A DNA stretch of 64,000 nucleotides from Candidatus Poribacteria bacterium. GTDB lineage: Bacteria > Poribacteria > WGA-4E > WGA-3G. A program made the translations under genes and the position numbers. This document shows, one piece after another, positions 1 to 8,384 of the stretch (position 1 is the stretch's first letter; each line of letters starts with the position of its first letter). A model generated the notes under the pieces. It did not search any database. It saw only the letters and a program-made list of their open reading frames with translations, and was not told where the DNA came from. The stretch covers positions 1 through 64,000 of the forward strand of contig VXMD01000082.1 of NCBI GenBank assembly GCA_009841255.1, given 5' to 3'.

Positions 1-283
1 CCCCCCATATCCCCCTTATCAGGGTGGGCAAGGGGACTTTAAGAGGCAGTGCGTAAGCCCTATTTCTTAACAAAAAAGTTGAAAAAGGTGTGAAATATTA
101 AGAGAAGGGGTGATGTTGGTCGCCCCGTATCAACCAAATGAATTGAGCGAATTTTGTCATTTTATGTTGGCATTTTTATTGTATTCTGCTCGCCATAGAA
201 TGTCAACCCAATTTTTATGGAGGAAAAATAGTGGTAAAACAAGGGTTTTTCGTTGGCGATTGTGTCGAATTTATGAATGAAAA
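1..283. other. Intergenic stretch at window edge
   Basis: No convincing gene on either strand. It lies downstream of the minus-strand solute-binding protein and ends at that gene's terminator. Bases 50-62 read TGCGTAAGCCCTA, one mismatch from the terminal inverted repeat of the insertion sequence at 55461-56092, so this may be the scar of a lost copy. Otherwise it is AT-rich sequence with no feature I can support. Confidence 0.5.
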
Positions 284-316
284 AGCCTGTCACCAGCGTG
301 GAACTGATGACAGGCT
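279..316 (-). terminator. Rho-independent terminator of the solute-binding protein gene
   Basis: AGCCTGTCA (284-292) and TGACAGGCT (308-316) form a perfect 9-bp stem with a 15-nt loop. Read on the minus strand the hairpin is followed by a run of T residues. It sits about 27 bases past the stop codon at 343, as expected for an intrinsic terminator of that gene. Confidence 0.85.
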
Positions 317-342
317 CTGATTATATCCATCCAATGGTGAGG

Positions 343-2568
343 TTATTCAAAGAGTTGAAGTTCCCCGTCTTTGACCTTCAGGACAATCGGGTCATATACT
401 GCTTCGCCGTTGGGGTCAAACGAGAAATCCCCTAAGATTGTCGGGAAGTCCATCGTCTGCGCGAGTGCGTCGCGAATCGCAGCAGCATCCGCGGATTGTA
501 CCTTCTGAATCGCCGCGTTGAGAATACGAAGGGTTGCATAAGACTGCGCTGCCCAGGGTTCGGGGTCGATGCCGTATTTCGCCTGATATTTCTGGATGAA
601 ATCCTGGTTTCCGGGGATATTAGACAGACGTGTCCATCCTGTAAAAGTGATCGCACCCTCAGCGGCATCTCCTGCGTCCTGTATCTCTTTTGCGGTTAAA
701 TCAGTCGCAATCAGTTGAACAGTGTCGGGGATACCGAGTTCTCCCGCTTGAATGAGAACCTGTGTCAGTTCTACTGAAAGTGCAGAGATAAAGAGTGCGT
801 CCGGTTCCAGGTCCATGATATTGGTGAGCTGCTTAGTAACATCAGTATCGCCGGTTTGGAAGGTTTCCTCTGTGAGAATCTCGACTCCGCTGGCATCGAG
901 TGCGTTCTTTATCTCATTATTGCTACTTGTGGAGTAGGTATCTGCGGCATCGTATATTAGTGCCACTTTTTCATAGCCGAGTTTCTCGTGCGTGATCATC
1001 ACACCACTCGGATTCACGATGTCTACGGCGAGCCCGGTGCGGAAGACATAATCCCCAATCGAACTCAAACCCGCAGCGGTGGAAACCGAGCTAAAAGCGA
1101 CGACCCCATGTTCCTGTGCAATCGGAAATGCATCTTCGAGGTAATCTGAGATAGCGATTCCAACGATAGCGGGGACACCTTGATCCACCAGTTGCTGCAC
1201 GGCTGCGATTGCTCCTTCTTCAGAACTCTGGTCGTCTGCGGGGACGAACGTGAGGGGCATAGCACTGTGCATGTTAATCTCTTCCTGTGCCAACTCAAAG
1301 CCGCGTTTCATTGGGAGTCCGTACGGTTCGGCATCTTTTCCCGTGAGCGAGACGACAAGGCCGATCGGAATCTCTGCAGCTACCGTTTCAGGTGCTGTTG
1401 CTTCAAAGGCGTGAAGTTCCCCGTTTTTGACCATCAGAACAACCGGTTCATACATTGCTTCGCCGTTGGGGTCAAACGAGAAATCCCCTAAGATTGTCGG
1501 GAAATCCATCGTCTGCGCGAGTGCGTCGCGAATCGCAGCAGCATCTGTGGTGGATCCTGCTTCCGCAATAGCGTTGGCGAGAATATAGAGTGTTGCATAG
1601 GATTGCGCTGCCCAGGGTTCAGGTTCGATGCCGTATTTCGCTCTATAGTTTTGAACGAAGGCTTGGTTTCCCGGGGCATCAGACGTGCTGGACCAGTTCG
1701 TGAAAGCTATCGCTCCTTCGGCAGCAGCTCCCGCTTTTTGTGCCTCGTCTGCGGTCAAATCGGGAACAATCAGATGAACAGCAGCCGGAATACCGATTTC
1801 TCGTGCCTGAACGATAATCTGCACCATCTCCGGTGCAAGTGCGGAGATAAAGAGGACTTCAGGCTCCATACCCATGATATTGGTTAATTGTGTAGAAAAA
1901 TCAGTATCGCCGCTTTGGAAGGTCTCGGTTGCCAGGATCTCGACACCGCTCGCTTCCAGTGCTTTGGTGATCTCCTCGTTGCTACTCGTGGAATAGGTAT
2001 CCGCGGCATCGTATATCGCCGCCACTTTCGTATAGCCGAGTTGTTCGTGCGTCTTCAACACACCATTCGGATGCAGTATATTCGTAGCGAGGCCGGCGCG
2101 GAAGATATAATCCCCAATCGAGCTCAAACCCGCAGCAGCAGAGATCGAACTAAAAGCGACGACGCCATTCTCTTGTGCAATCGGAAACGCCTCTTTGAGA
2201 TGTGTTGAGATGCCAATCCCGACGATGGCGGGTACCCCTTGATCTACCAATTGCTGGACAGCGGCGACTCCGCCTTCTACAGTGCTTTGCGCGTCTACCG
2301 GGACAAATGTAATATGCGCCTTAGTGTGCATATTGATCTCTTCTTGTGCCAACTCAAAGCCGCGTTTCATCGGGAGCCCATAGGGTTCGGCGAAGTCTCC
2401 TGTCAACGCTACCGCCATACCGATCGCAATCTCTGCATCCATCATTTCAGGCATCATGGTTGTGTCGTCAGGCACCATCTGCGCCATATCGTCGCACCCC
2501 GACAGTCCTACAGCCAAAGCAACAAACGCGAATACAAACGCGAATGTTGCAATTCTTATTACGTTCAT
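343..2568 (-). CDS. Lipoprotein solute-binding protein with two tandem binding domains (LivJ/Peripla_BP_6 type)
   Basis: Predicted extracytoplasmic receptor of a branched-chain-amino-acid-type ABC transporter. A hydrophobic leader ends in the lipobox LSGC with the lipidated cysteine near residue 25. Two full type I periplasmic-binding domains follow (about residues 45-395 and 398-741). Each opens with the same block, A-E-P-Y-G-L-P-M-K-R-G-F-E-L-A-Q-E-E-I-N, and closes with I-L-G-D-F-S-F-D-P-N-G-E-A. The usual family length is about 370-400 residues with one domain, so this is a recent internal duplication. I start at 2568 because AGGAGA (2575-2580, minus) lies six bases upstream; an in-frame ATG at 2589 would place that site inside the gene. 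No transporter permease or ATPase gene is adjacent, so the receptor is orphaned here. Ligand unknown. Confidence 0.9.
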   Translation of the reverse strand: MNVIRIATFAFVFAFVALAVGLSGCDDMAQMVPDDTTMMPEMMDAEIAIGMAVALTGDFAEPYGLPMKRGFELAQEEINMHTKAHITFVPVDAQSTVEGGVAAVQQLVDQGVPAIVGIGISTHLKEAFPIAQENGVVAFSSISAAAGLSSIGDYIFRAGLATNILHPNGVLKTHEQLGYTKVAAIYDAADTYSTSSNEEITKALEASGVEILATETFQSGDTDFSTQLTNIMGMEPEVLFISALAPEMVQIIVQAREIGIPAAVHLIVPDLTADEAQKAGAAAEGAIAFTNWSSTSDAPGNQAFVQNYRAKYGIEPEPWAAQSYATLYILANAIAEAGSTTDAAAIRDALAQTMDFPTILGDFSFDPNGEAMYEPVVLMVKNGELHAFEATAPETVAAEIPIGLVVSLTGKDAEPYGLPMKRGFELAQEEINMHSAMPLTFVPADDQSSEEGAIAAVQQLVDQGVPAIVGIAISDYLEDAFPIAQEHGVVAFSSVSTAAGLSSIGDYVFRTGLAVDIVNPSGVMITHEKLGYEKVALIYDAADTYSTSSNNEIKNALDASGVEILTEETFQTGDTDVTKQLTNIMDLEPDALFISALSVELTQVLIQAGELGIPDTVQLIATDLTAKEIQDAGDAAEGAITFTGWTRLSNIPGNQDFIQKYQAKYGIDPEPWAAQSYATLRILNAAIQKVQSADAAAIRDALAQTMDFPTILGDFSFDPNGEAVYDPIVLKVKDGELQLFE

Positions 2569-2574
2569 GTTAAA

Positions 2575-2580
2575 TCTCCT
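2575..2580 (-). promoter_or_regulatory. Ribosome-binding site AGGAGA deciding the start at 2568
   Basis: AGGAGA on the minus strand, six bases before the ATG at 2566-2568. The alternative ATG seven codons upstream has no such site. Confidence 0.8.
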
Positions 2581-2730
2581 TTTTCTCAAACAATAAATTC
2601 GGGTGGTTCTATTAAGAAAACGCCCCCCTCTTCAATGTTGTCGTTAGAGTAAACAAATTAATCGTTGCTTATTATTTCATAATCAGAAACTATTGTCAAT
2701 CTAAAAAACGAGGCAATATAGTTTTCGGTT

Positions 2731-3657
2731 TCAGTTCCTACCGGGACTGAGAATGCCTACGTTCAAAACTTTCATCGTTTTTTCATCAATAATTGCAGTC
2801 GCGAGGTTCCCGTGACTGTGATTCGAGAAACGGACGATCCACGCGAACCCTTGAAAGGCAGGATATGCGTAAACGGCGTGCTGATTTGCCAAAGCGGTTC
2901 TGACCCGTGTGTCTGACCTTGCGATGTGAAGGATTGCGTCTACTGTGTGTTGAGCGGGAAGGGTCTGTATTCCGAGCGAATCCGACATCTGCCTGCCTGT
3001 GTCTATCTTCGGGGGTAATGCGTTCGGATGCTGCTGTGCAAGGTTTCGGAGGTGTGTGGCGTATTGACGATATGCATCTCGGTGTTTTTCGTAGTTCCTA
3101 AGTCCGTAGGCAATTGGAATTCGTTCATACTGCACCGCACACATCTCCGCGGCATCGGCTTCAAGACGCAACACTTCGGCATAATTCCGCCGCTGTTCTG
3201 CTAACGCTCGCTGTTTCCTGAAAAAGGTGGGATAGATACCAAATTCGTAGAACCGATTCGGGTAGCGCGGTAGCCATGTTGCAATAAATTTCGCGATATT
3301 TTCACGCTCGGCATTCAGGTTATATTCTGATGTTTCCGATTGCTGCCATGCGATCTCGGCACGCGTGTGGTGATAATGGTGCAGTTCCCGAATCTCGAGC
3401 GCCTCTTTTTCGGCGCGTGCCGCCCACTTCTCGTAACCCTGCCTTTTGTAGTAGTCGTGCGCAATTGCGTTCATCGGAACAGAGATACGCGTGAGACACT
3501 CTGCCGCGGCTTCGTGCCAGAGCGCAAGCCGGCCGAAGTCACCAGATTGCGTGTAGCGTCTGATAAAGACATCAGCGGTCGCTGTGCCTTCTCGGATTGC
3601 CATAGACGGCTGTGCGATTAGAAGTAAAATCGGAAAAAGCAATAAGACACGAATCAA
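2731..3657 (-). CDS. Secreted helical protein of unknown function
   Basis: 308 residues. The first ~20 residues form a classical signal peptide (hydrophobic core then Q-P-S-M-A), so the product is probably periplasmic or secreted. The rest is charged and rich in Tyr, Arg, Ala and Glu, with repeated helix-forming stretches that could be TPR-like, but I recognise no family. The start is TTG at 3655-3657 with AAGGAG (3666-3671) eight bases upstream. It lies 160 bases upstream of the solute-binding protein and is transcribed the same way; a functional link is unproven. Confidence 0.75.
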   Translation of the reverse strand: MIRVLLLFPILLLIAQPSMAIREGTATADVFIRRYTQSGDFGRLALWHEAAAECLTRISVPMNAIAHDYYKRQGYEKWAARAEKEALEIRELHHYHHTRAEIAWQQSETSEYNLNAERENIAKFIATWLPRYPNRFYEFGIYPTFFRKQRALAEQRRNYAEVLRLEADAAEMCAVQYERIPIAYGLRNYEKHRDAYRQYATHLRNLAQQHPNALPPKIDTGRQMSDSLGIQTLPAQHTVDAILHIARSDTRVRTALANQHAVYAYPAFQGFAWIVRFSNHSHGNLATAIIDEKTMKVLNVGILSPGRN

Positions 3658-3665
3658 AGGGTGCT

Positions 3666-3671
3666 CTCCTT
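3666..3671 (-). promoter_or_regulatory. Ribosome-binding site AAGGAG for a TTG start
   Basis: AAGGAG on the minus strand, eight bases before TTG at 3655-3657. It supports a non-ATG start directly before the signal peptide of the secreted protein. Confidence 0.7.
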
Positions 3672-3762
3672 AGTTAGTGGGTGGAACCGAACGGCGGGAG
3701 AAGGGTGCCACATGTCGGAAACCTTCTAAAGACCTTACTACTGTAACGCAAGTCGCCACCCT

Positions 3763-3902
3763 TTTATAGACATAGCACCCCTACGGGGTGCAGCCGCTTG
3801 AACATGCGGTTTTCTATAGACATAGCACCCCTACGGGGTGGGAAAGTGAGTGAAAAACCTTGTCGAAATGTCCAAAATTCGTTAGCGGCAACTTGGGTTA
3901 CT
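3763..3902 (+). repeat. Palindromic repeat, left copy
   Basis: Two units of CACCCCTACGGGGTG (6-bp stem, TAC loop) at 3776-3790 and 3826-3840, each preceded by TATAGACATAG. The block continues to AACTTGGGTTAC at 3890-3901. The same arrangement is present inverted at 9712-9880, so the two copies flank the aldose epimerase-ThuA-hydrolase block. Confidence 0.8.
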
Positions 3903-5016
3903 GTAACCTAAAACTAACGGTTCCAGAGAACGTTTCATTCGGGGCAAGCACTATCACACCCGCGGGGATCCCTCGCGCCTCCAAATTGATGGCGTCCGTC
4001 GGACAGGTGTAAGGCTCAAAACAGATGGCATCCCTATCAGGGGGTGTATAGACCACCAGTTCCCTGAATATTGCATCCGATTCCATCACCAGGGTGTGCC
4101 CAGTGTCCCGATTCTCAATGCGGCATCGACTCACGCCGTCAACCCATTGAACGTCCGTAAAGACATGGTCAAGTTTGAGTTTCCCGAAGGGCTGTCCGTT
4201 GCGTAGGTCAAGCGTGCCAGCGACCCCGTTTTGTTTACCTGTTGGCACGAGGACCTCGTCTAATTCCCAGTATTTAGCGGCGGGAACTGTAATCAATGAC
4301 TGTGATGCGTCCGCTGTCCCGGTCAAGTTCGTGCTAAAATAGGGGTGGATTCCGAATCCCATCGGCATGTTCCGATCGCCTGTATTTCTAATAGCAATTC
4401 CCATCGTTAAGACGGCATCTTTGAGTGCATAGGTAATCTCAACTCTGAAAGGGAACGGATACTGCCGACCGACATCGGGAAAATCTTGAGAATTAAGTGA
4501 GCAGATGAGCGTTGCCCCGTCTTCATCGGCGACATGGCTCTCGACCTGATAGGGTAGATTCAACAACAGACCGTGGATTGTTGTTGGAGATTCCGGTTCT
4601 TTGTCAAACCGATAGGTTTCTCCCTCAAATTGCCACGTGCCGTTGCGGATTCGGTTGGGGAAAGGAAACAGAATCGGATTACCGTAAGCGGTCGGGCGTT
4701 CCTCCAAGGTGGCGAGATCCGGCGGGGCATCTATCAGGTTCAACCAAGTCTCCGCATCTGCGACCTTGAAGGCGTAGCAGTTATTACCGAGTGCAGGGAT
4801 GATCTCAGCGACAGCCTTTCCATCCTGTTGGATGTAGTAAACTTGAAAACTCTCGACCGTCTTGATCACAACTGAATACGTTGTATGCGCCATCGTTTTC
4901 TCTCCATCTGCGTTTATGAATAAAGTTGAAAGGAAGAAAAGGGCACAACCAATTCCGATGCGGCGCGCGTGCCACCAAATTCCACCGGATTGACGGAGCA
5001 TCAAAATGCCAGTCAT
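3898..5016 (-). CDS. Aldose 1-epimerase (galactose mutarotase) family protein
   Basis: Family enzymes interconvert alpha and beta anomers of aldoses. Visible motifs: N-P-I-L-F-P-F-P-N-R-I-R-N-G, T-I-H-G (first catalytic His), G-F-G-I-H-P-Y-F (second His) and C-F-E-P-Y-T (catalytic Glu near the C-terminus). The core is about 330 residues, normal for the family. Two starts are possible. ATG at 5016 has AAGGG upstream and adds 41 residues with a hydrophobic segment that could be a signal peptide. ATG at 4893 has GGAGAG upstream and gives a cytosolic-length enzyme. It follows the ThuA-like gene by 12 bases (from the long start), suggesting one transcript for sugar metabolism. Confidence 0.85.
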   Translation of the reverse strand: MTGILMLRQSGGIWWHARRIGIGCALFFLSTLFINADGEKTMAHTTYSVVIKTVESFQVYYIQQDGKAVAEIIPALGNNCYAFKVADAETWLNLIDAPPDLATLEERPTAYGNPILFPFPNRIRNGTWQFEGETYRFDKEPESPTTIHGLLLNLPYQVESHVADEDGATLICSLNSQDFPDVGRQYPFPFRVEITYALKDAVLTMGIAIRNTGDRNMPMGFGIHPYFSTNLTGTADASQSLITVPAAKYWELDEVLVPTGKQNGVAGTLDLRNGQPFGKLKLDHVFTDVQWVDGVSRCRIENRDTGHTLVMESDAIFRELVVYTPPDRDAICFEPYTCPTDAINLEARGIPAGVIVLAPNETFSGTVSFRLQ

Positions 5017-5028
5017 TGTTTTTCCCTT

Positions 5029-5643
5029 CTATGATGCGTTGGCACACCAGTAGATGCCGCGGCTTAGTACCTCTCGGAAGTTTGGATTGGAAAAGGTAAC
5101 ATCGTCGTGTCCGCTCTGGAAACAGAAGATACGGGAATTACCGTATCCACGCGCCCATCCCAGCACATCCATACTGTTTGGATGATCGACCGTTAACAGG
5201 ATCGAACTATCATCACCCGCGGACTTCATGGTATAGGTTTCGTCGCCCATCTCCCAGTCGGTGAGTCCTTCCGTGATTGGATGCGTGGTATCGGCGATTT
5301 GTACCTGTAGCGTCTGTCGCGGATAGTAGCCAAAGTCGCGTTCATGGATACCGCACATTTCGGAATAGGCATCCCATTCTGGGAACGCTAAGATGGCGTG
5401 ATGCAGAATTATCATGCCCTGTCCACGTTCCGTCAAACCGAGAATCGCCTGCGCTTGTGCATCCGTCGGATACGGACGGTGAAAGTTGTAAAAGACGACG
5501 GTATCGTAGTCCTTTTGACTGGGGTCGTCCACAAATTCGTCGAGGTCCTCCCGGACGAATTGAACGCCTTCCATACTCTCAAATACGGCGTCAAACTGTT
5601 TTTCCTGAAATCCGTGTTCACCGGTTACGACTGCGATTTTCAT
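5029..5643 (-). CDS. ThuA-like (trehalose-utilisation family) domain protein
   Basis: 204 residues, single ThuA/class I glutamine-amidotransferase-like fold. It begins M-K-I-A-V-V-T-G, carries G-M-I-I-L-H-H-A in the core and D-T-T-H-P-I-T-E-G-L-T-D-W, the typical ThuA signature 'H-P-I-t-x-G-l'. The biochemical function of the family is poorly defined but is tied to sugar metabolism in soil and marine bacteria. Directly upstream of the aldose-epimerase gene. Its initiation region is one of the dispersed leader repeats: CCGCAAGG lies 12 bases before the ATG. Confidence 0.85.
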   Translation of the reverse strand: MKIAVVTGEHGFQEKQFDAVFESMEGVQFVREDLDEFVDDPSQKDYDTVVFYNFHRPYPTDAQAQAILGLTERGQGMIILHHAILAFPEWDAYSEMCGIHERDFGYYPRQTLQVQIADTTHPITEGLTDWEMGDETYTMKSAGDDSSILLTVDHPNSMDVLGWARGYGNSRIFCFQSGHDDVTFSNPNFREVLSRGIYWCANAS

Positions 5644-5748
5644 TTTTTTATCTTTCCTTGCGGTTCGGTTCGGCGGGTTTGGGGTTTGGCGTTCCAGCCC
5701 GTGTATCTGAAAAAATACCCCAGTAAAAACCCCTCCATTTCATTACGG
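5644..5748 (-). repeat. Leader repeat (family A), ThuA copy
   Basis: Reading toward the gene: a stretch containing CGTAATGAAATGGAG, a variable middle, then CCGCAAGGAAAGATAAAAAA directly abutting the ThuA ATG. The AAGG core sits where a Shine-Dalgarno site would be. It shares its 3' end with copies at 12468, 17453, 18528, 24030, 33078, 39325, 60273 and 60999. Confidence 0.75.
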
Positions 5749-5841
5749 ATTTGCGAACTTCGGCATCACGAAAAATTGGAGTTACAAACTCATTCTACAG
5801 ACTACAGAAACCGAGGTCGCAAAGCCCTCCACAAAACATAT

Positions 5842-7020
5842 TTAATCGGTAATCGCCTGATATGTCAGCACGCGGAATTGGGCGTGGAACGGGGAATCGC
5901 CTATCAATTGCGTCATCAGAATGCCGATTAAATCTTCCACAGGATCAATCCAAAATGTCGTGCTTGCGAGTCCGCCCCAACTGTAAGTGCCTTCAGAACC
6001 GGGACCGTGGGTCTCAGCGACATCGGTAACGACAGCAAATCCAAGTCCGAAACCGCATCCCGTTCTCTCAAGCGGCTGCCAATCGTCAGAGATATGATTG
6101 ATTCTGATGAGTTCGACGGTTTTCCTGCCAAGCAATCGAACGCCATCGAGTTCACCATCGTTGAGTAGCATTTGACAGAACCGGAGGTAATCCGCCGCCG
6201 TCGACTGGAGTCCGGCACCACCGGAATGGAAAAAACTACGCGGTCCACTGGAAACAGGCGCATTCTCAATCACCTGAATACCGCTGTCCTCCGAGGGTTC
6301 ATACAAAGTCATGTATCTATCCGCCTTTTCGTCCGGCACTGAGAAAGCGGTATCCGTCATTCCCAACGGATTGAGAATTCGAGTTTTCAAAAATTCCTCA
6401 AACGGCATGCCGGATACGACTTCTACGAGATAGCCGAGAACATCGGTAGACATCCCGTAATTCCATGCGGCACCTGGATCGTGCAAGAGCGGAATATTAC
6501 CGAGTTCCTCCGCCATGTTTGCGAGGTCGCTCTGATAGTAATTCGCGTCTCTATATCGCTGATTAATGGGGTGATCCCCATCCCCGCCATAGATAAGTCC
6601 GGAGGTATGTGTGAGCAGATGCTTTATTGTCATTTCGGTTTCTGCGTCAACAATAGCCTCCCCCCCTTCCGTGTAAACCTGCATGTCCTTGAAAGCGGGA
6701 ATCAATTCGGAGACGGGGGTGCCGAGTTGAAAATGCCCCTCTTCATAGAGCATCATCACGGCGATGCTGGTAATCGGCTTCGTCATCGAATAGATGCGGA
6801 AGATGGTATCAAATTCGAGCGGTTTTCCGGTGGCGACATCCTGCACACCGAATTTTTCAAAATGGACGAGTCTGCCTTCACGTGCGATCATCGTCAAGGC
6901 ACCGGGGATTTTGCCAGCGTCAACCCAGCGTTGCATGACCGGCGCGATGCGTTCCAACCGCGAGGTTGACATGCCGACATCTTCAGGCACGGCACGCGGT
7001 AATCCTTCATATAATGTCAT
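5842..7020 (-). CDS. Serine hydrolase, class C beta-lactamase fold (paralogue 1)
   Basis: 392 residues, no signal peptide. Members include esterases, D-Ala-D-Ala carboxypeptidases and AmpC-like enzymes. The nucleophile motif S-M-T-K follows I-F-R-I-Y. The second motif is W-N-Y-G-M-S (Y-x-S/N position), and G-G-L-A-S-T-T-F-W-I-D-P lies near the C-terminus. ATG at 7020 has TAGGAG upstream. It is closely similar along its whole length to the next gene and less so to the third, so this is a tandem triplication. Substrate unknown; true beta-lactamase activity is not implied. Confidence 0.88.
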   Translation of the reverse strand: MTLYEGLPRAVPEDVGMSTSRLERIAPVMQRWVDAGKIPGALTMIAREGRLVHFEKFGVQDVATGKPLEFDTIFRIYSMTKPITSIAVMMLYEEGHFQLGTPVSELIPAFKDMQVYTEGGEAIVDAETEMTIKHLLTHTSGLIYGGDGDHPINQRYRDANYYQSDLANMAEELGNIPLLHDPGAAWNYGMSTDVLGYLVEVVSGMPFEEFLKTRILNPLGMTDTAFSVPDEKADRYMTLYEPSEDSGIQVIENAPVSSGPRSFFHSGGAGLQSTAADYLRFCQMLLNDGELDGVRLLGRKTVELIRINHISDDWQPLERTGCGFGLGFAVVTDVAETHGPGSEGTYSWGGLASTTFWIDPVEDLIGILMTQLIGDSPFHAQFRVLTYQAITD

Positions 7021-7098
7021 TAAAAACTCCTATGAGATAGTTATGAGTTGTCAGTTAAAGAGTCCTCGACGTATATTCTATTTCTCTTATGACAACCG

Positions 7099-8283
7099 CT
7101 AATCAGTGAGCGCTTGATAGGTTAGGACCCGGAACTGGGCGTGGAAGGGAGAATCGGCACCGACCAATTGTGTCATAAAAACGCCGATCAGTTCTTCCAC
7201 AGGATCGATCCAAAATGTGGTGCTTGCCATGCCACCCCAACCGCAAGTGCCTAAGGAACCGAGCGTGTGCGTTTCAGCGACATCCGTGACGACAGAGAAC
7301 CCAAGTCCGAAACCGGACCCGGTTCGCTGATTGGGTTGCCAATCGTTAGAAATATGGTTCATTGTGATAAGTTCGACTGTCTTTCTGCCGAGCAGTCGCA
7401 CACCGTCGAGTTCACCACCGTTGAGCACCATCTGGCAGAATCGGAGATAATCGGGGGCGGTCGATTGGAGCCCTCCACCCCCAGAATGGAAAAAACTCAG
7501 GGGTCCAGTTGCAGCATGGACCTTCTCAATTGCTTGAAGTTCACCGTCCTCTCCGAATTCATATACTTTTGAATACCGATCCGCATTTTCAACCGGCACC
7601 GAGAAACCGGTGTCGTTCATGCCTAAGGGATCAAAAATACGCGTTTTCAAAAACGTCTCAAGCGGCATACCCGATACGATTCCCACCAGATACCCGAGTA
7701 TATCGGTAGACATGCCGTACTTCCAGGCGGTACCCGGTTGGTGAAGCAGCGGAATACTTCCGAGTTTGTTTACCATGTTCGCGAGGTCACCACCGTAGAG
7801 ATCTGCGTCCTCATATCGCTGATCGATCGGGTGATTCTCTCGATCACTCTCATAGATAAGTCCAGCGGTATGCGTGAGTAAGTGTTTGATTGTCACCTCG
7901 TGCTCGGCATCGACAATCGCACTGCCATCTTCCGTGTAAACCTTCATGTTTTTGAAAGCCGGAACAAATTCGGAAACGGGTGTCGTGAGTTGAAAATGTC
8001 CTTCCTCATAGAGCATCATCACCGCGATGCTGGTAATCGGCTTCGTCATCGAGTAGATACGGAAGATTGTATTATAGTCTATCGGTGTGGCGGCAGCAAT
8101 ATCCTGCATACCAAATTTTTCAAAATGGACGAGTTTTCCCTCACGCGCGATCATCGTCAATGCACACGGGATTCTCCCTTTGTCAACATAATTCTGCATG
8201 ACCGGCGCAATACGTCCTAACCGCGCGGTTGATACCCCGACATCTTCGGGAATCGCTCGCGGCAATCCTTCATATCTTGTCAT
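7099..8283 (-). CDS. Serine hydrolase, class C beta-lactamase fold (paralogue 2)
   Basis: 394 residues with the same motifs as its neighbours: S-M-T-K, W-K-Y-G-M-S and G-G-M-A-S-T-T-F-W-I-D-P. It has no signal peptide. ATG at 8283 is preceded by AGGAGAC. The 78-base gap to paralogue 1 contains a fragment of the GTTATnAGTTGTCAG-type intergenic repeat. The near-identity to paralogue 1 in N-terminal and catalytic blocks suggests recent duplication; divergence clusters in the segment around residues 235-260. Confidence 0.88.
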   Translation of the reverse strand: MTRYEGLPRAIPEDVGVSTARLGRIAPVMQNYVDKGRIPCALTMIAREGKLVHFEKFGMQDIAAATPIDYNTIFRIYSMTKPITSIAVMMLYEEGHFQLTTPVSEFVPAFKNMKVYTEDGSAIVDAEHEVTIKHLLTHTAGLIYESDRENHPIDQRYEDADLYGGDLANMVNKLGSIPLLHQPGTAWKYGMSTDILGYLVGIVSGMPLETFLKTRIFDPLGMNDTGFSVPVENADRYSKVYEFGEDGELQAIEKVHAATGPLSFFHSGGGGLQSTAPDYLRFCQMVLNGGELDGVRLLGRKTVELITMNHISNDWQPNQRTGSGFGLGFSVVTDVAETHTLGSLGTCGWGGMASTTFWIDPVEELIGVFMTQLVGADSPFHAQFRVLTYQALTD

Positions 8284-8384
8284 TAAGTCTCCTATATTAG
8301 CCGTCAGCCGTAGGGGTGGGGTTTCCCCATCCGTGCGGGCGAGGGAACCTCGCCCCTACGATAGCCGACGGTTTCGGATAGCCA
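8284..8384. repeat. Intergenic inverted repeat between hydrolase paralogues
   Basis: Outer arms CCGTC and GACGG enclose GTAGGGGTGGGG and GGGCGAGGGAACCTCGCCC (itself palindromic) followed by CTACG. Related GCGAGGTTnCCTCG pieces occur at about 31546, 34948 and 56761, so it is a dispersed family. Confidence 0.6.

Noticed and set aside
2239-2652. Plus-strand 137-codon frame
   Set aside because: Antisense to the solute-binding lipoprotein, whose motifs and ribosome-binding site are clear.
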